A stretch of 64,000 nt of DNA, from the NCBI GenBank assembly GCA_022601335.1, contig JAJACV010000054.1, positions 1 through 64,000 of the forward strand, in the 5' to 3' direction. The notes beneath the pieces are model-generated. The model saw only the letters and a list, made by a program, of their open reading frames with translations. It was not told where the DNA came from and did no database searches. Positions 49,385-59,596 of this stretch are shown here, piece after piece; the first letter of the stretch is position 1; every line of letters starts with the position of its first letter. The stretch is from Chlamydiota bacterium (GTDB taxonomy: Bacteria; Chlamydiota; Chlamydiia; Chlamydiales; JAAZZY01). Position numbers and translations under genes: made by a program.

Positions 49385-50632
49385 ATGAAGTTTAGTTTGT
49401 TTTTTTTCGCTGTCTTGCTTTGTGCTAAAACTTTTGCAGCTTTAGATATTGATCTTGAATCAGAATCTGCCATCGTCATTAATATCGATTCACAATCAAT
49501 TTTATATGAAAAAAATGCAAATGAAACGCTTTTTCCTGCCTCTATTACAAAAATTGCAACAGCTCTTTATGCTTTAAAAGAAGTGGGAGAAGATCTGGAT
49601 GTTATGATCACCGCAGATCAAGACTGTGTTGGCTCCATAACAACAGAGATGCAAAAAGCTATGAATTTTAATCACCCTCCACATTGGCAAATTATTGGAG
49701 GTACACACATGCAAATCGCTAAAGGTGATTCGTTCTCTCTAGAGACCCTTTTGTATGGTATGATGCTAGTTTCTGCAAATGATGCCTCAAATATGATTGC
49801 AAAATATGTTTCAGGAAGTATTCGCCAGTTTATGATTGATCTCAATGACTACCTTGAAGAACTTGGGTGTACAAAGACTCATTTTTTAAACCCTCATGGA
49901 TTGCAATACCCAAAGCACACAAGCTCAGCTAAAGATATAGCACTAATTACCTCTGAAGCTTTAAAGCATCCAATGTTTAGAAAAATTATTCAAACTTCTA
50001 AATATGGAAATTTGAGAAATTCAAATTGTATGGTAAGAAAAGATTCCTCATATTATTACCCCCACGCCATTGGTGTGAAAACAGGCTTCCATTCGGACGC
50101 AAAGCATAACCTAGTGACAGCAGCTTCTTATGAGGGACGAACTATATTGGCAGTTCTGCTTAGAGGACCTTCAGAGGGCTCAAAATACGAAGATGCAAGA
50201 AAAGTTTTTCAGCTAGCCTTTTCTGAAAAATTAAAAGATGAAACCATCCTTGAAAAAGGCTCTCAACCTTTTAAGTACAAAATTGAAGGACTTAAAAAAC
50301 CTCTGAAAACATATCTGGATAAATCCGTTACTATACAATACTTTCCTTCTGAAAAACCTCAAGTTACAGGTACCGTCTATTGGCACCCTCCCGCTCTACC
50401 CATACTAAAAGGAGATATTGTCGCTGACCTCATATTAAAAGATGAGCAAGGAAAAATCTTGAAAGAAGTTCCTCTCTATTCTGAAAGCAAAATAGCACCT
50501 TACTCTTTTAAAAAAATCGGGAAAAATATACTTAAGGTACTTGTCGCAGCAGGGCTAATTTGGGCTATGATAAGCTTACTAAAGAGGGGTATGAAATTCC
50601 TTAAACAACGTAAGCCAAGATTGGATGTCTAA
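49385..50632 (+). CDS. D-alanyl-D-alanine carboxypeptidase (DacF-like)
   Basis: SITK, SAN, KTG; C-terminal beta domain and membrane anchor. Confidence 0.92.
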   Translation: MKFSLFFFAVLLCAKTFAALDIDLESESAIVINIDSQSILYEKNANETLFPASITKIATALYALKEVGEDLDVMITADQDCVGSITTEMQKAMNFNHPPHWQIIGGTHMQIAKGDSFSLETLLYGMMLVSANDASNMIAKYVSGSIRQFMIDLNDYLEELGCTKTHFLNPHGLQYPKHTSSAKDIALITSEALKHPMFRKIIQTSKYGNLRNSNCMVRKDSSYYYPHAIGVKTGFHSDAKHNLVTAASYEGRTILAVLLRGPSEGSKYEDARKVFQLAFSEKLKDETILEKGSQPFKYKIEGLKKPLKTYLDKSVTIQYFPSEKPQVTGTVYWHPPALPILKGDIVADLILKDEQGKILKEVPLYSESKIAPYSFKKIGKNILKVLVAAGLIWAMISLLKRGMKFLKQRKPRLDV

Positions 50633-51409
50633 TTCTTCAGGTCTTGCCTTTTCTGAATGCCCCATTTTTTGGAGCAATATTCGTACGCTCTTTACATCAA
50701 ATGGAAGAGTCGACGTAAGCATCTTCCTTCGTTGATTAAAACACTTTCTTACCATAATGAAAAAATCTTTGCTTTTTTCTATTTCAGGGGAGTGTAGCTT
50801 GAAAAATAAAGCAGATGAAACAACTCTAGGTTTTGGAAAAAAACAGTGTGGAGAAATATTAAAACAAAATTTTGCTGAGGTATAAAACTGTGAGAAAACA
50901 GTTAGGCTACTATAAGCTTTTAATTTAACAGGTGACAAAATGCGATCAGCTACTTCCTTCTGCATGATGAACAAGCAACTATGAATTTGTCTATATAGCG
51001 GGAAAAGTCTTCCTAAAATAGGGCTGGTTAGCTGAAAAGGAAGGTTAGAAATGATTTTGACCTTTTGACCTTTAGTTAAAATAGATTCAAGGTCACAGGT
51101 TAAAATATCTCCCTCAATAACGTTGACAGAAGGGGAGCTCTGATATTGAACTCTTAAACCTTCTGCAAAATCTCTATCTTTTTCTATAACTGTTAAATGA
51201 ACACCTCTTTTAACAATTTCTTGTGTAAAAGCACCTGGGCCAGGGCCTATCTCAATAACAAAATCGTTTGGAGATAGATTGGCTTGATCAATAAACCGCT
51301 TTACCACATTTGCATCAACAAGAAAGTTTTGAGACAAAGATCTACTTGGTCTTTTGTTTAAGCTTCGCAAGTAGGAGTTAAGCGTTGATTGATGAGCCAG
51401 GCAAGTCAT
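50579..51409 (-). CDS. rsmA: 16S rRNA dimethyladenosine transferase
   Basis: SLSQNFLVDANVVKRF, VIEIGPGPGAFTQEI, ISNLPFQLTSPIL. Confidence 0.94.
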   Translation of the reverse strand: MTCLAHQSTLNSYLRSLNKRPSRSLSQNFLVDANVVKRFIDQANLSPNDFVIEIGPGPGAFTQEIVKRGVHLTVIEKDRDFAEGLRVQYQSSPSVNVIEGDILTCDLESILTKGQKVKIISNLPFQLTSPILGRLFPLYRQIHSCLFIMQKEVADRILSPVKLKAYSSLTVFSQFYTSAKFCFNISPHCFFPKPRVVSSALFFKLHSPEIEKSKDFFIMVRKCFNQRRKMLTSTLPFDVKSVRILLQKMGHSEKARPEELDIQSWLTLFKEFHTPL

Positions 51410-52479
51410 TTAATAGAGAAGGGCTCGAAATTGCTGGGTAATATTTCATCAAGAGATTCTTTCGTCACACCAAATCGTTCTCTTAAACCAGTAATATAAG
51501 AGCTAATTTCAACATCAACTTTAGACTGTATTAAAGCTTCCTTCAGTTTATCCTCAACTTCAGCAAATTCAATTTTTCCACCTGGAATATATTGAGCTAA
51601 GTAAAAAAGTCTGTAAAGTGGCTTTTTATCAACACGACTCATTTCTTCTACAGCATCACTGAAAGAATGTAGAGGCAAATTTTCTAAAATCTGTTTGTGA
51701 TTTTGTGAAATTTCAGAATCTTTGAGTTGGAATTTATCAGAAATAGAAATTTCTTTAGCATCTAAATTATCCACCCTTTCCTTGAAAAGCAAAGCTAAAG
51801 TGTCAAAATCTTTTCCCTCTTTATTAAACTCTTCCAACAACTGCTTAGCCATTTGAGAATTTTCATAGGCATTAGGTCCTCTAAAAGAAAGAATGTGATA
51901 CATCCAAAGGTCAGGCTTTTTATTTTTTTGAGTATAATCATCAAAAGCAGAAAGGAGATCTACCGGAGTTGTATTATAAACGCCCTTTAAATACAGGATA
52001 GAGGACATCATTCGTCTGACATAAATATCCTTCTGAGTCATTTGCCATGCTTCATCATAGCTTAAACCTATTTTATCGAGGTTTGTAATAATCTGAGGTC
52101 CAAAAAGGCGGTCGAGTTCTTGTCGCACGTCTCCATTTGTAACTTCAACTTTTCTATTTTTTGCATCAGAACAAATCAATTCATTATTAATCATATCATC
52201 GAATACATAATTCCAATTGCCCTTATAGAATTGATAGCGAGCAATTTCAGAGTCGATTAAATGGGGGTATTCTTTGTAAAAATAAGTGTCCATTTTTTTC
52301 ATCACATCAATGACTGAAATAGGATGGTTATTAACGTTAGCTAAAACCCTATTGTCTACAATAATGCGAGAGGGTTGATCAGGTTTGTCCATCTTGCTCA
52401 TGTTTAAATTGCCCCAGCTTGGAGCTGCGGATAATGTGACTGTAAGAAATGCAATAGCTGTTGTGAATAAATACTTCAT
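51406..52479 (-). CDS. SurA-like periplasmic chaperone
   Basis: Signal peptide MKYLFTTAIAFLTVTLSAAPSWG; VLANVNNHPISVIDV SurA_N-like region; start set to ATG at 52479. Confidence 0.75.
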   Translation of the reverse strand: MKYLFTTAIAFLTVTLSAAPSWGNLNMSKMDKPDQPSRIIVDNRVLANVNNHPISVIDVMKKMDTYFYKEYPHLIDSEIARYQFYKGNWNYVFDDMINNELICSDAKNRKVEVTNGDVRQELDRLFGPQIITNLDKIGLSYDEAWQMTQKDIYVRRMMSSILYLKGVYNTTPVDLLSAFDDYTQKNKKPDLWMYHILSFRGPNAYENSQMAKQLLEEFNKEGKDFDTLALLFKERVDNLDAKEISISDKFQLKDSEISQNHKQILENLPLHSFSDAVEEMSRVDKKPLYRLFYLAQYIPGGKIEFAEVEDKLKEALIQSKVDVEISSYITGLRERFGVTKESLDEILPSNFEPFSIK

Positions 52480-52545
52480 ATAGACCCTGTTTTTTTTTAG
52501 GCATGTTATCAAAAAAAGAAGTTTTTACAAAGAAAAAGAAAAAGA

Positions 52546-53673
52546 TTAGTTTTTAACTAAGATCGCGCCAAAAAAACCATCCATTTCAGCATACTTATTT
52601 TTCGTTTTAATAACTTCACCATCAAGCTTTAAAGATAAGTTTTTTTCAAAGTAATCAACTTGTTTTTCATTCTCTTCTTGAAAAAGACTGCATGTTGCAT
52701 AAACCAAACGACCCTGAGGTTTTAAATAGCTCATAGCTTCTTTCACAATCATACGTTGTGTTTCAATAAGGTTTTCAAGCATCTCCTTAGAAAATTTCCA
52801 TTTCAAATCAGGATTTCTTCGGTAGGTTCCAGAACCACTACAAGGAGCATCAACAAGAACCCAATCCATATTTCCTTTTAAAGAATTTATCTGAGGATCA
52901 TTTGGAGAAAGAATCTGAGCATTTTGAATGCCGGCTCTCTTTAATCTCTTTTTAGCTTGTATCAGGATTCCTTCACGAATATCGTGTAAATAGAGAACGC
53001 CTTGGTTTTTCATACGAGGAGCAATAGCGAGACTCTTGCCACCAGACCCTGCACAATAGTCCAAAACTTTTTGTCTGGGTTCTGCAGAAACAAGCTCAGC
53101 AATTAGCTGACTTGCCTCATCTTGCATTTCAAAAAAACCCTCTTTGAAGGCGTCGAGCTGGAAAAGAGAGGTCCTTTTTAAGACTCTAATAGCATAAGGG
53201 GCCGTACTAGCAGCCTCCATCTCAATTTCTGATTTAAAACGCTCTATAAAATCTTCTCGAGATATTTTAAGTGCATTGGCTCGCAAAGTAATCGGAGCTC
53301 TATCATTACTCATCAAAGCGAGTTTTTCAGCTTCAGCGGCGCCATAACTTTGCACCCAATAGTCTATGAGAACTTTAGGAAAACTGGTTCGTATATGAAG
53401 AGGTAAATCAGGATTTTTAATAGCTTCTGCGAGGTCTAATTTTTGATAAACCTCATACCGACTCTCCCAATCTTTTTTATGGGGAATAAAGTAGTCAAAG
53501 AGTCCACTCCAACGCACAAGGTGATAGACGATTTCAGCAATTTTTTTGCGGTCTTTTGATCCCAAAGCTTTATGTTGCCTGAAATATCTTGCAATCGTTA
53601 AATCCAAGGGGCCTCGATCAGTCTTGAAGATTGCGAAAAGTTGAAAGAGATGGTATTGTCTAAATGGAAGCAT
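52546..53673 (-). CDS. RsmB/NOP2-family 16S rRNA m5C methyltransferase
   Basis: VLDYCAGSGGKSLA, VDAPCSGSGTYRRNPDLKW, LVYATCSLFQEENE. Confidence 0.92.
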   Translation of the reverse strand: MLPFRQYHLFQLFAIFKTDRGPLDLTIARYFRQHKALGSKDRKKIAEIVYHLVRWSGLFDYFIPHKKDWESRYEVYQKLDLAEAIKNPDLPLHIRTSFPKVLIDYWVQSYGAAEAEKLALMSNDRAPITLRANALKISREDFIERFKSEIEMEAASTAPYAIRVLKRTSLFQLDAFKEGFFEMQDEASQLIAELVSAEPRQKVLDYCAGSGGKSLAIAPRMKNQGVLYLHDIREGILIQAKKRLKRAGIQNAQILSPNDPQINSLKGNMDWVLVDAPCSGSGTYRRNPDLKWKFSKEMLENLIETQRMIVKEAMSYLKPQGRLVYATCSLFQEENEKQVDYFEKNLSLKLDGEVIKTKNKYAEMDGFFGAILVKN

Positions 53674-53698
53674 AAATTATAAAGTAATTTTTTTATTG

Positions 53699-55393
53699 AT
53701 GAGCTCTTTGATATCCAACTATTTTAAACAAAAAAGCAGATTATTCATAGCGTTAACTCTATTGATTTCATGGGCGATTGTCGCTTTTGGGCAACCGGCT
53801 AGGAGCTCTTTTTTAGGCATACTCTCTAGCGTTTTAGGGCTGGCACTATTTTGGAGAGTTTGTTTGAATTTTTCAGAGAGAAAACAGCAGTTTTATCTTT
53901 CTTTTATCTGGTTTATGGCAGTTGAATCTATCCATTTATCTTGGATGACAGCTACTGAGTATCAAGGAAATTATATATATATTGTCTATCTTATTGTTCT
54001 TGCAGCTCTTAGTGCTCAATTTGGACTTTTAACCTTATTTATCTGTAAAAAGCCTTTCAAGTTTTCTTTAACAACTCTTTTTTTCTTATCTGGCTTTTGG
54101 GTCCTTATGGAATGGATCCGTCTTTTTTTAATGAGCGGATTTCCTTTTAACCCAATAGGACTTTCTCTATCTTCAACAAATACAGGAATGCAGTGGGCTT
54201 CTATTGGGGGGATCTACTTTCTTTCATTTTGGGTCGTTCTGACCAATTTATTTTTTCTCAAATGCCTTCTCAATTCCAGTAAATTATCCAATTGGATTAC
54301 TTTTTCTTTGATTGCTCTAACGCCGTATTTATATGGTTTTAGTCAATTGAGTATACAAGGCTCTAAAATAAAAAAAGAAACACAGTATGTTAATGCTTTG
54401 CTCGTTCAAACAGCACTATCTCCTGAAAAAAAAACAGGAATGAAAGGGTACGATAGAATGCTGCCACCGCTAGATCAATGGGGAGCGATTTTTACTTATT
54501 TAGCTCCTTATCGCTCTAGTCCTATAGATTTAATTGTCTTTCCAGAAAGAACGGTTCCCTTCGCAGATACAACAGAACTCTATCCTATCGAATACGTGGA
54601 AAGATTAATACGTATCTCATTTGGAGAAAAGGCCTTAACTCATTTAAATAATAAAGCTGAGGAAAGAGAAATTGTCGATAATCTTTTTATATCACAGTTT
54701 CTGGCAGATTATTTTAAAGCACAAATTATTGTGGGTCTTGAAACCCTTGTAGAAGAAACTGAAGACGACTATGTAGCCTTTGCCTCAGCTTTTAGCTTTA
54801 GACCTTACCGTGAGCCAGAAGCTTATCATAAGCGTATTCTTTTACCCATTGTTGAATATCTACCCTTTAAATGGTGTGAAGATCTTGCTAAAAAATACCA
54901 CATCTTTGGCTGGTATCAAAGAGGCCGCGAACCCAAAATATTTGAAGGGGATTTAAGGGTAGCTCCGTCCATCTGTATAGAGGAGCTCTATGGTTCGCTT
55001 ATGAGAAAAAACCGCCTTTTAGGCGGTCAACTCTTTGTGAATATTACAAATGATGTGTGGTTCCCTGATTCCTTGCTTCCAAAGCAACACTATGACCATG
55101 GGAGAATCAGAGCTGTTGAAAATGGAACTCCTGTACTGAGATCATGTAATACGGGTGTGACTGTAGCTCTGGATGCTTTAGGAAGGGAAGTTGAAAATTT
55201 TCATACACATTTGAAAACCTCTCAGTGGAAACAAGGGGCCCTGCATGTTCAAGTACCTCGGCACCACTTCAAAACTCTTTACCTTTATGTGGGAAATTAT
55301 TTGATTATAGGACTCTCAGTTATCTCTGTAATACTCAATCTTTTTTTTAACCAAGTCTTTATTTTTAAGAAATATAGCTCTTTTAATTCTTAG
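53699..55393 (+). CDS. lnt: Apolipoprotein N-acyltransferase
   Basis: Multiple TM; FPERTVPF, LFVNITNDVWFPDSLLPKQHYDHGRIRAVENGTPVLRSCNTG. Confidence 0.93.
   Translation: MSSLISNYFKQKSRLFIALTLLISWAIVAFGQPARSSFLGILSSVLGLALFWRVCLNFSERKQQFYLSFIWFMAVESIHLSWMTATEYQGNYIYIVYLIVLAALSAQFGLLTLFICKKPFKFSLTTLFFLSGFWVLMEWIRLFLMSGFPFNPIGLSLSSTNTGMQWASIGGIYFLSFWVVLTNLFFLKCLLNSSKLSNWITFSLIALTPYLYGFSQLSIQGSKIKKETQYVNALLVQTALSPEKKTGMKGYDRMLPPLDQWGAIFTYLAPYRSSPIDLIVFPERTVPFADTTELYPIEYVERLIRISFGEKALTHLNNKAEEREIVDNLFISQFLADYFKAQIIVGLETLVEETEDDYVAFASAFSFRPYREPEAYHKRILLPIVEYLPFKWCEDLAKKYHIFGWYQRGREPKIFEGDLRVAPSICIEELYGSLMRKNRLLGGQLFVNITNDVWFPDSLLPKQHYDHGRIRAVENGTPVLRSCNTGVTVALDALGREVENFHTHLKTSQWKQGALHVQVPRHHFKTLYLYVGNYLIIGLSVISVILNLFFNQVFIFKKYSSFNS
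55005..55028 (-). terminator. Terminator-like hairpin on the antisense strand inside lnt
   Basis: Minus-strand reading: ttgACCGCCtaaaAGGCGGTTTTTT. Confidence 0.35.
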
Positions 55394-55463
55394 TCTATTT
55401 CTTTATCATATTTTAACAATTCTACTCTATATTAAGAGAATATTTAAGGAATAGGAGTATTAG

Positions 55464-57227
55464 ATGACAAATATATTCAGAATAGGTGGTGGTTTAACAT
55501 CATTAGCTGGAGCGGCTTATATGGCAGGAACAGCGGGTGTTGGATTTACACCAGTAGGTTTGGCTGCAGCAGGAGCTATGGCTGTGAATGGTGTCGGTGT
55601 AAAGAGTCTTGGACTCTCAGCTCTTGCTATGGCAACCTATAGCGGACATTGGCTTTACAACGGGGGGTTAGGAGATCTACTTGGAAGTCTTATCGGCAAG
55701 ACTGTCTCTGAGGCTGGTAAAGTATTATCTGAAAGCTTTTCTAAAGGGGCCGAAGAGACAATCAAGAGTTTTGATTTCAAAAAAATAAGCGATACTTACT
55801 ATGAAGAAATTATAAAAGTTGTTATCGAACTTGTTGATAAGGTCTCTAAAGAATCAGCAGACGTTCCCATTAACTTCGCTAAAAAAATAGCTAAGGATTC
55901 GATTATTAGAGTGGGTCCTTGGATTGTTTTAGGGACCGTGATTAGTGTGGGGACTCCTCTTGGACTATATTATGGATATAAACGATTAGTTCATAATATT
56001 GGTAAGCCAAAATTGGCTCAAGAATGCAAAAGTAATAATTTTTTTGACAGGGCAACTGAACTTGCAACGAATACAGTGAGTTTTGGATATTCTTCTGCCA
56101 AAACCTATTTTAAATGGTCTTATTTGAGCTCAATAACTACCTTTGTATCTGCGACGCTTATAGGAATTGCTAGCGAGATTTCATCATTAGCGCCAGACTA
56201 TTCCTTTAAGGCAGATTGGACTCAACCGTTAATTCAGGATACATTAGGTGCTTGGGTGAATTATTTTGAGTCTTTTACTGAGAAGCCTCTAATATTCCCG
56301 ACTGATAAATCTTCTCGAAACCTATTGAGCTATGACAACGTCTATGCTGGAACTACTGCTATAGGTGCAGCAGCAGTTGCTTTCAATGCTGCTAAGGGAA
56401 TTTATAGTTATATTAGTTCCAATTGGGGCGTTTTACGCTCTAAACCTATTTTCAATACAGAAGTTAAAGAAAGTATTGACGATGTTATTTCAGCCACAAA
56501 ATATATTAAAAGAAATGGTGGATTTTATCAGAATATGATTCTCTACGGTCCTGGTGGAACAGGAAAGACCATGATTTCTAAGTATATCGCTAGGAATTCA
56601 GGAATGAATTATATGATGATGTCAGGAGGAGATTTAGCTCAGTATATTAAGCGAGGTGAGCACGTCACTGAACTTACAAAGCTTTTTGAAAAAGCTAAAA
56701 ATTCATCAGGTGACACTATCATCTTTATCGATGAAGCTGAATCTCTTTGCCGTGACAGGAATAAGATGCAGCGCGATGAACTTTTTGAATTATTAAACTC
56801 ATTCCTCAATCAGACAGGGGAACCAAGTAAAAAAATAATGTTGATCTTAGCTACTAACATGCTAGAAGATATTGATGAAGCTGTCTTATCTAGAATGGAT
56901 CATAAAGTTCATGTTAAGCCTCCAGAATTTCAAGAGAGAAAACAAATCCTTGCTATGTATGCAACTCACTTTTTTACAAAGTCAGAGCGCCTTAGATTTT
57001 TTGACGAACAAAAGCTAGATGCCATGAGTCTGTCTACAGATGGATTTACTGGAAGGGCTTTATTTAAAATGTTAAATACAATTTCTACAAAGCAAAAATG
57101 CACACGAAACAATACCTTAACCCAGCAAATGATCAACACTGTTGTTAACCGATTTGTAAGACAAGAGCAGGAAGTGAGGCTTCTCAGAATTGAGAAGGAA
57201 AAGGGACGTGTGGTGCAACCTGGGTAA
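55464..57227 (+). CDS. Membrane-anchored AAA+ ATPase, ATAD3-like
   Basis: Walker A YGPGGTGKT, Walker B IIFIDEAE, sensor 1 LILATN, SRMDH; about 330-aa N-terminal region with hydrophobic segments. Confidence 0.85.
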   Translation: MTNIFRIGGGLTSLAGAAYMAGTAGVGFTPVGLAAAGAMAVNGVGVKSLGLSALAMATYSGHWLYNGGLGDLLGSLIGKTVSEAGKVLSESFSKGAEETIKSFDFKKISDTYYEEIIKVVIELVDKVSKESADVPINFAKKIAKDSIIRVGPWIVLGTVISVGTPLGLYYGYKRLVHNIGKPKLAQECKSNNFFDRATELATNTVSFGYSSAKTYFKWSYLSSITTFVSATLIGIASEISSLAPDYSFKADWTQPLIQDTLGAWVNYFESFTEKPLIFPTDKSSRNLLSYDNVYAGTTAIGAAAVAFNAAKGIYSYISSNWGVLRSKPIFNTEVKESIDDVISATKYIKRNGGFYQNMILYGPGGTGKTMISKYIARNSGMNYMMMSGGDLAQYIKRGEHVTELTKLFEKAKNSSGDTIIFIDEAESLCRDRNKMQRDELFELLNSFLNQTGEPSKKIMLILATNMLEDIDEAVLSRMDHKVHVKPPEFQERKQILAMYATHFFTKSERLRFFDEQKLDAMSLSTDGFTGRALFKMLNTISTKQKCTRNNTLTQQMINTVVNRFVRQEQEVRLLRIEKEKGRVVQPG

Positions 57228-57257
57228 TTTTTAGAAAGATCATTAATTATTAATTAC

Positions 57258-57287
57258 AAGGCGCTTTTTTAAAGCGCCTTTATTATT
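57258..57287 (+). terminator. Rho-independent terminator after the AAA+ gene
   Basis: AAGGCGCTTT-TTT-AAAGCGCCTTTATTATTT. Confidence 0.88.
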
Positions 57288-57351
57288 TAAAAAATAAATT
57301 ACAAAAACGGACATATTTCTTCTCTATGATCTATGTAGAGACTTAAATCCA

Positions 57352-57380
57352 TTGATTAAAATTGTTTTCTAGCATATAAC
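57352..57380 (+). promoter_or_regulatory. Candidate promoter of the lpxC-fabZ-lpxA-fmt operon
   Basis: TTGATT - N17 - TATAAC. Confidence 0.55.
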
Positions 57381-57408
57381 TTAATCGATTCTAACAAACC
57401 ATCTACTG

Positions 57409-58317
57409 TTGTCCAACTGTATGCCAGAGACTGTGCCCCGTGTTGCGGAAAAACCCATTATTGGTGAGCGATGCCAGAATACTCTTAGTGTAAAAAGAAC
57501 CTTTACAGGGGTGGGCATTCATACAGGTCATCAAGTGAACCTGACTTTTTGTCCAGCTGCACCTGGAACAGGGATTGTTTTTCAAAGAGTAGACCTGCCC
57601 TCTAAACCAATGATTCCTGCAACTGTGGACTACGTTCTAGATGCTTCTTCTCGAAATACAACCATTGGCATTGATGCAGTCAAAGTTCATACTATTGAAC
57701 ATGTGCTTGCAGCCTTAAGTGCTTACCAAATAGATAACCTCGTTATTCAAGTAGATGGCCCAGAGCCCCCTGTGGGAGATGGAAGCTCCTCTGTTTTTGT
57801 GAAAATGATTGAAGACGCAGGTGTGGAGCCTCAAACTACGCTAAGGTCTATTTTTAAAATTAGAGAGCCCATTTTTTATTCTAAAAATAATATCCATATT
57901 GTGGCCCTTCCTGCCGATGAATTAAAAATAAGCTATACACTTCATTATCCTCAGATTTCCTCAATAGGCTCACAGTATCATTCAATAGTGGTCTCCTCAG
58001 ATTCTTTTAAAAAAGAACTTTCTGAATGTCGAACTTTTGCTCTTTACCGCGAGCTTAAAATGTTAATGGATGCGGGCCTTATTAAAGGCGGAAGCTTAGA
58101 TAATGCTGTTGTTGTGCATGAAGAGGCCATCTTTAGCAATGGGGGACTCAAATTTGCAAATGAAATGGTCCGTCACAAAATTTTAGATATGCTAGGAGAT
58201 TTATCTCTTGTGGGGTTTTCACTACAAGCTCATATTATTTCCATTTGTTCAGGGCATGCAACGAATGTTGCTTTTGCTAAAAAATTACTTAAAAACATTA
58301 CTATGGAGAATATTTAA
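57409..58317 (+). CDS. lpxC: UDP-3-O-acyl-N-acetylglucosamine deacetylase (TTG at 57409 or ATG at 57421)
   Basis: GVGIHTGHQVNLTFCPA, HTIEHVLAALSA, KILDMLGDLSLVG. Confidence 0.95.
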   Translation: MSNCMPETVPRVAEKPIIGERCQNTLSVKRTFTGVGIHTGHQVNLTFCPAAPGTGIVFQRVDLPSKPMIPATVDYVLDASSRNTTIGIDAVKVHTIEHVLAALSAYQIDNLVIQVDGPEPPVGDGSSSVFVKMIEDAGVEPQTTLRSIFKIREPIFYSKNNIHIVALPADELKISYTLHYPQISSIGSQYHSIVVSSDSFKKELSECRTFALYRELKMLMDAGLIKGGSLDNAVVVHEEAIFSNGGLKFANEMVRHKILDMLGDLSLVGFSLQAHIISICSGHATNVAFAKKLLKNITMENI

Positions 58318-58790
58318 TGGACGTTTCATTAAATAACCCTTCGACCAAAACATTAATCGGTATCAAGGAAATTTTGGATATACTTCCGCACCGTTATCCT
58401 TTTTTGCTTGTCGATAAGGTGGTTTCAATAGATTTGGAAAAGAACATAATAGTAGCTCAAAAAAATGTTACTTTTAATGAAGAGTTTTTCCAAGGCCACT
58501 TTCCTGGAGCACCGATTATGCCAGGAGTGCTTCTTTTAGAAGCCTTAGCTCAAACAGGCGGTATTTTGGTTCATCAAAAGGGTTTTACAAATAAAAGTGC
58601 TGTGATTCTGAATGTGAATCAGGCCAAATTTAGAAGTCCTGTTAAACCTGGAGATATTTTGCTTCTTCATGCTGAAGGCCTCCACGTCTCAGCTAGAGGA
58701 GGGCGTATTAAAGGAAGAGCTATGATCGGTGATAAAGTAGCAGTTGAAGCAGAACTGGGCTTTGCCCTTCGTGATAAAAATCAAATTTAA
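58317..58790 (+). CDS. fabZ: 3-hydroxyacyl-ACP dehydratase
   Basis: [36 protein letters not shown]. Confidence 0.96.
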   Translation: MDVSLNNPSTKTLIGIKEILDILPHRYPFLLVDKVVSIDLEKNIIVAQKNVTFNEEFFQGHFPGAPIMPGVLLLEALAQTGGILVHQKGFTNKSAVILNVNQAKFRSPVKPGDILLLHAEGLHVSARGGRIKGRAMIGDKVAVEAELGFALRDKNQI

Positions 58791-58803
58791 CCCCATAGAT
58801 TCA

Positions 58804-59595
58804 ATGACAAAGATACACCCTACTGCCATAATCGAAGATGGTGCTCAAATTGGGCAAGATGTTGAAATTGAGCCTTATGCGATTATTAAAAAAAATGTAG
58901 TGCTTCATGATAAAGTGATAGTTAAATCTCATGCTTATATTGAAGGATATACCACAATAGGTGAAGGAACCATTATTTGGCCCTCTGCAAGTATTGGGAC
59001 CCAAACGCAAGACCTTAAATACAATGGTGAGAGAACATACGTAAATATAGGAAAAAACTGCCACGTTAGAGAGTTTGTTACCATTAATTCATCCACTCAA
59101 AAAGATTCTGTAGTCGAGATAGGGGACAACTGTCTTCTTATGGCTTATTGTCACATTGCTCATAATAGCCGAATTGGTAGCCATGTAGTCATGAGTAATT
59201 GCGCCACTCTGGCCGGGCACGTTACAATAGGTGATTATGCTATTATAGGTGGTTTTGCTCCTATTCACCAAAATGTAAGAATTGGTGATTACGCCATGAT
59301 TGGCGGCATGAGCCGAGTCGGACACGATATACCCCCGTACACTATTGGAGGAGGTATTCCTTTCAAAGTGGGAGGGATCAATATTGTAGGCTTAAAAAGA
59401 AATGGTATTCCCCTAGAAGCGCGAAATGCCCTGAGCCGAGCTTTTAAAATCTTTTATCGCTCTGACTTAAAGTTAAGTGATGCTCTTGAGGAAGCTAATA
59501 AAAATTGCGAACCTATCCCTGAAATTCAAAAATGGCTAGAGTTTTGTAAAGAGCCTTCTTCCAGAGGAATTATGGGATTTCAATCCCTGACGTAG
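58804..59595 (+). CDS. lpxA: UDP-N-acetylglucosamine acyltransferase
   Basis: IHPTAIIEDGAQIGQDVEIEPY; hexapeptide repeats; start set to MTKIHP at 58804. Confidence 0.95.
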   Translation: MTKIHPTAIIEDGAQIGQDVEIEPYAIIKKNVVLHDKVIVKSHAYIEGYTTIGEGTIIWPSASIGTQTQDLKYNGERTYVNIGKNCHVREFVTINSSTQKDSVVEIGDNCLLMAYCHIAHNSRIGSHVVMSNCATLAGHVTIGDYAIIGGFAPIHQNVRIGDYAMIGGMSRVGHDIPPYTIGGGIPFKVGGINIVGLKRNGIPLEARNALSRAFKIFYRSDLKLSDALEEANKNCEPIPEIQKWLEFCKEPSSRGIMGFQSLT

Positions 59596-59596
59596 T

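Noticed and set aside
53970-53984. TATATATATA tract in lnt
   Set aside because: Encodes the NYIYIVY segment of a TM protein; simple AT-rich coding sequence.
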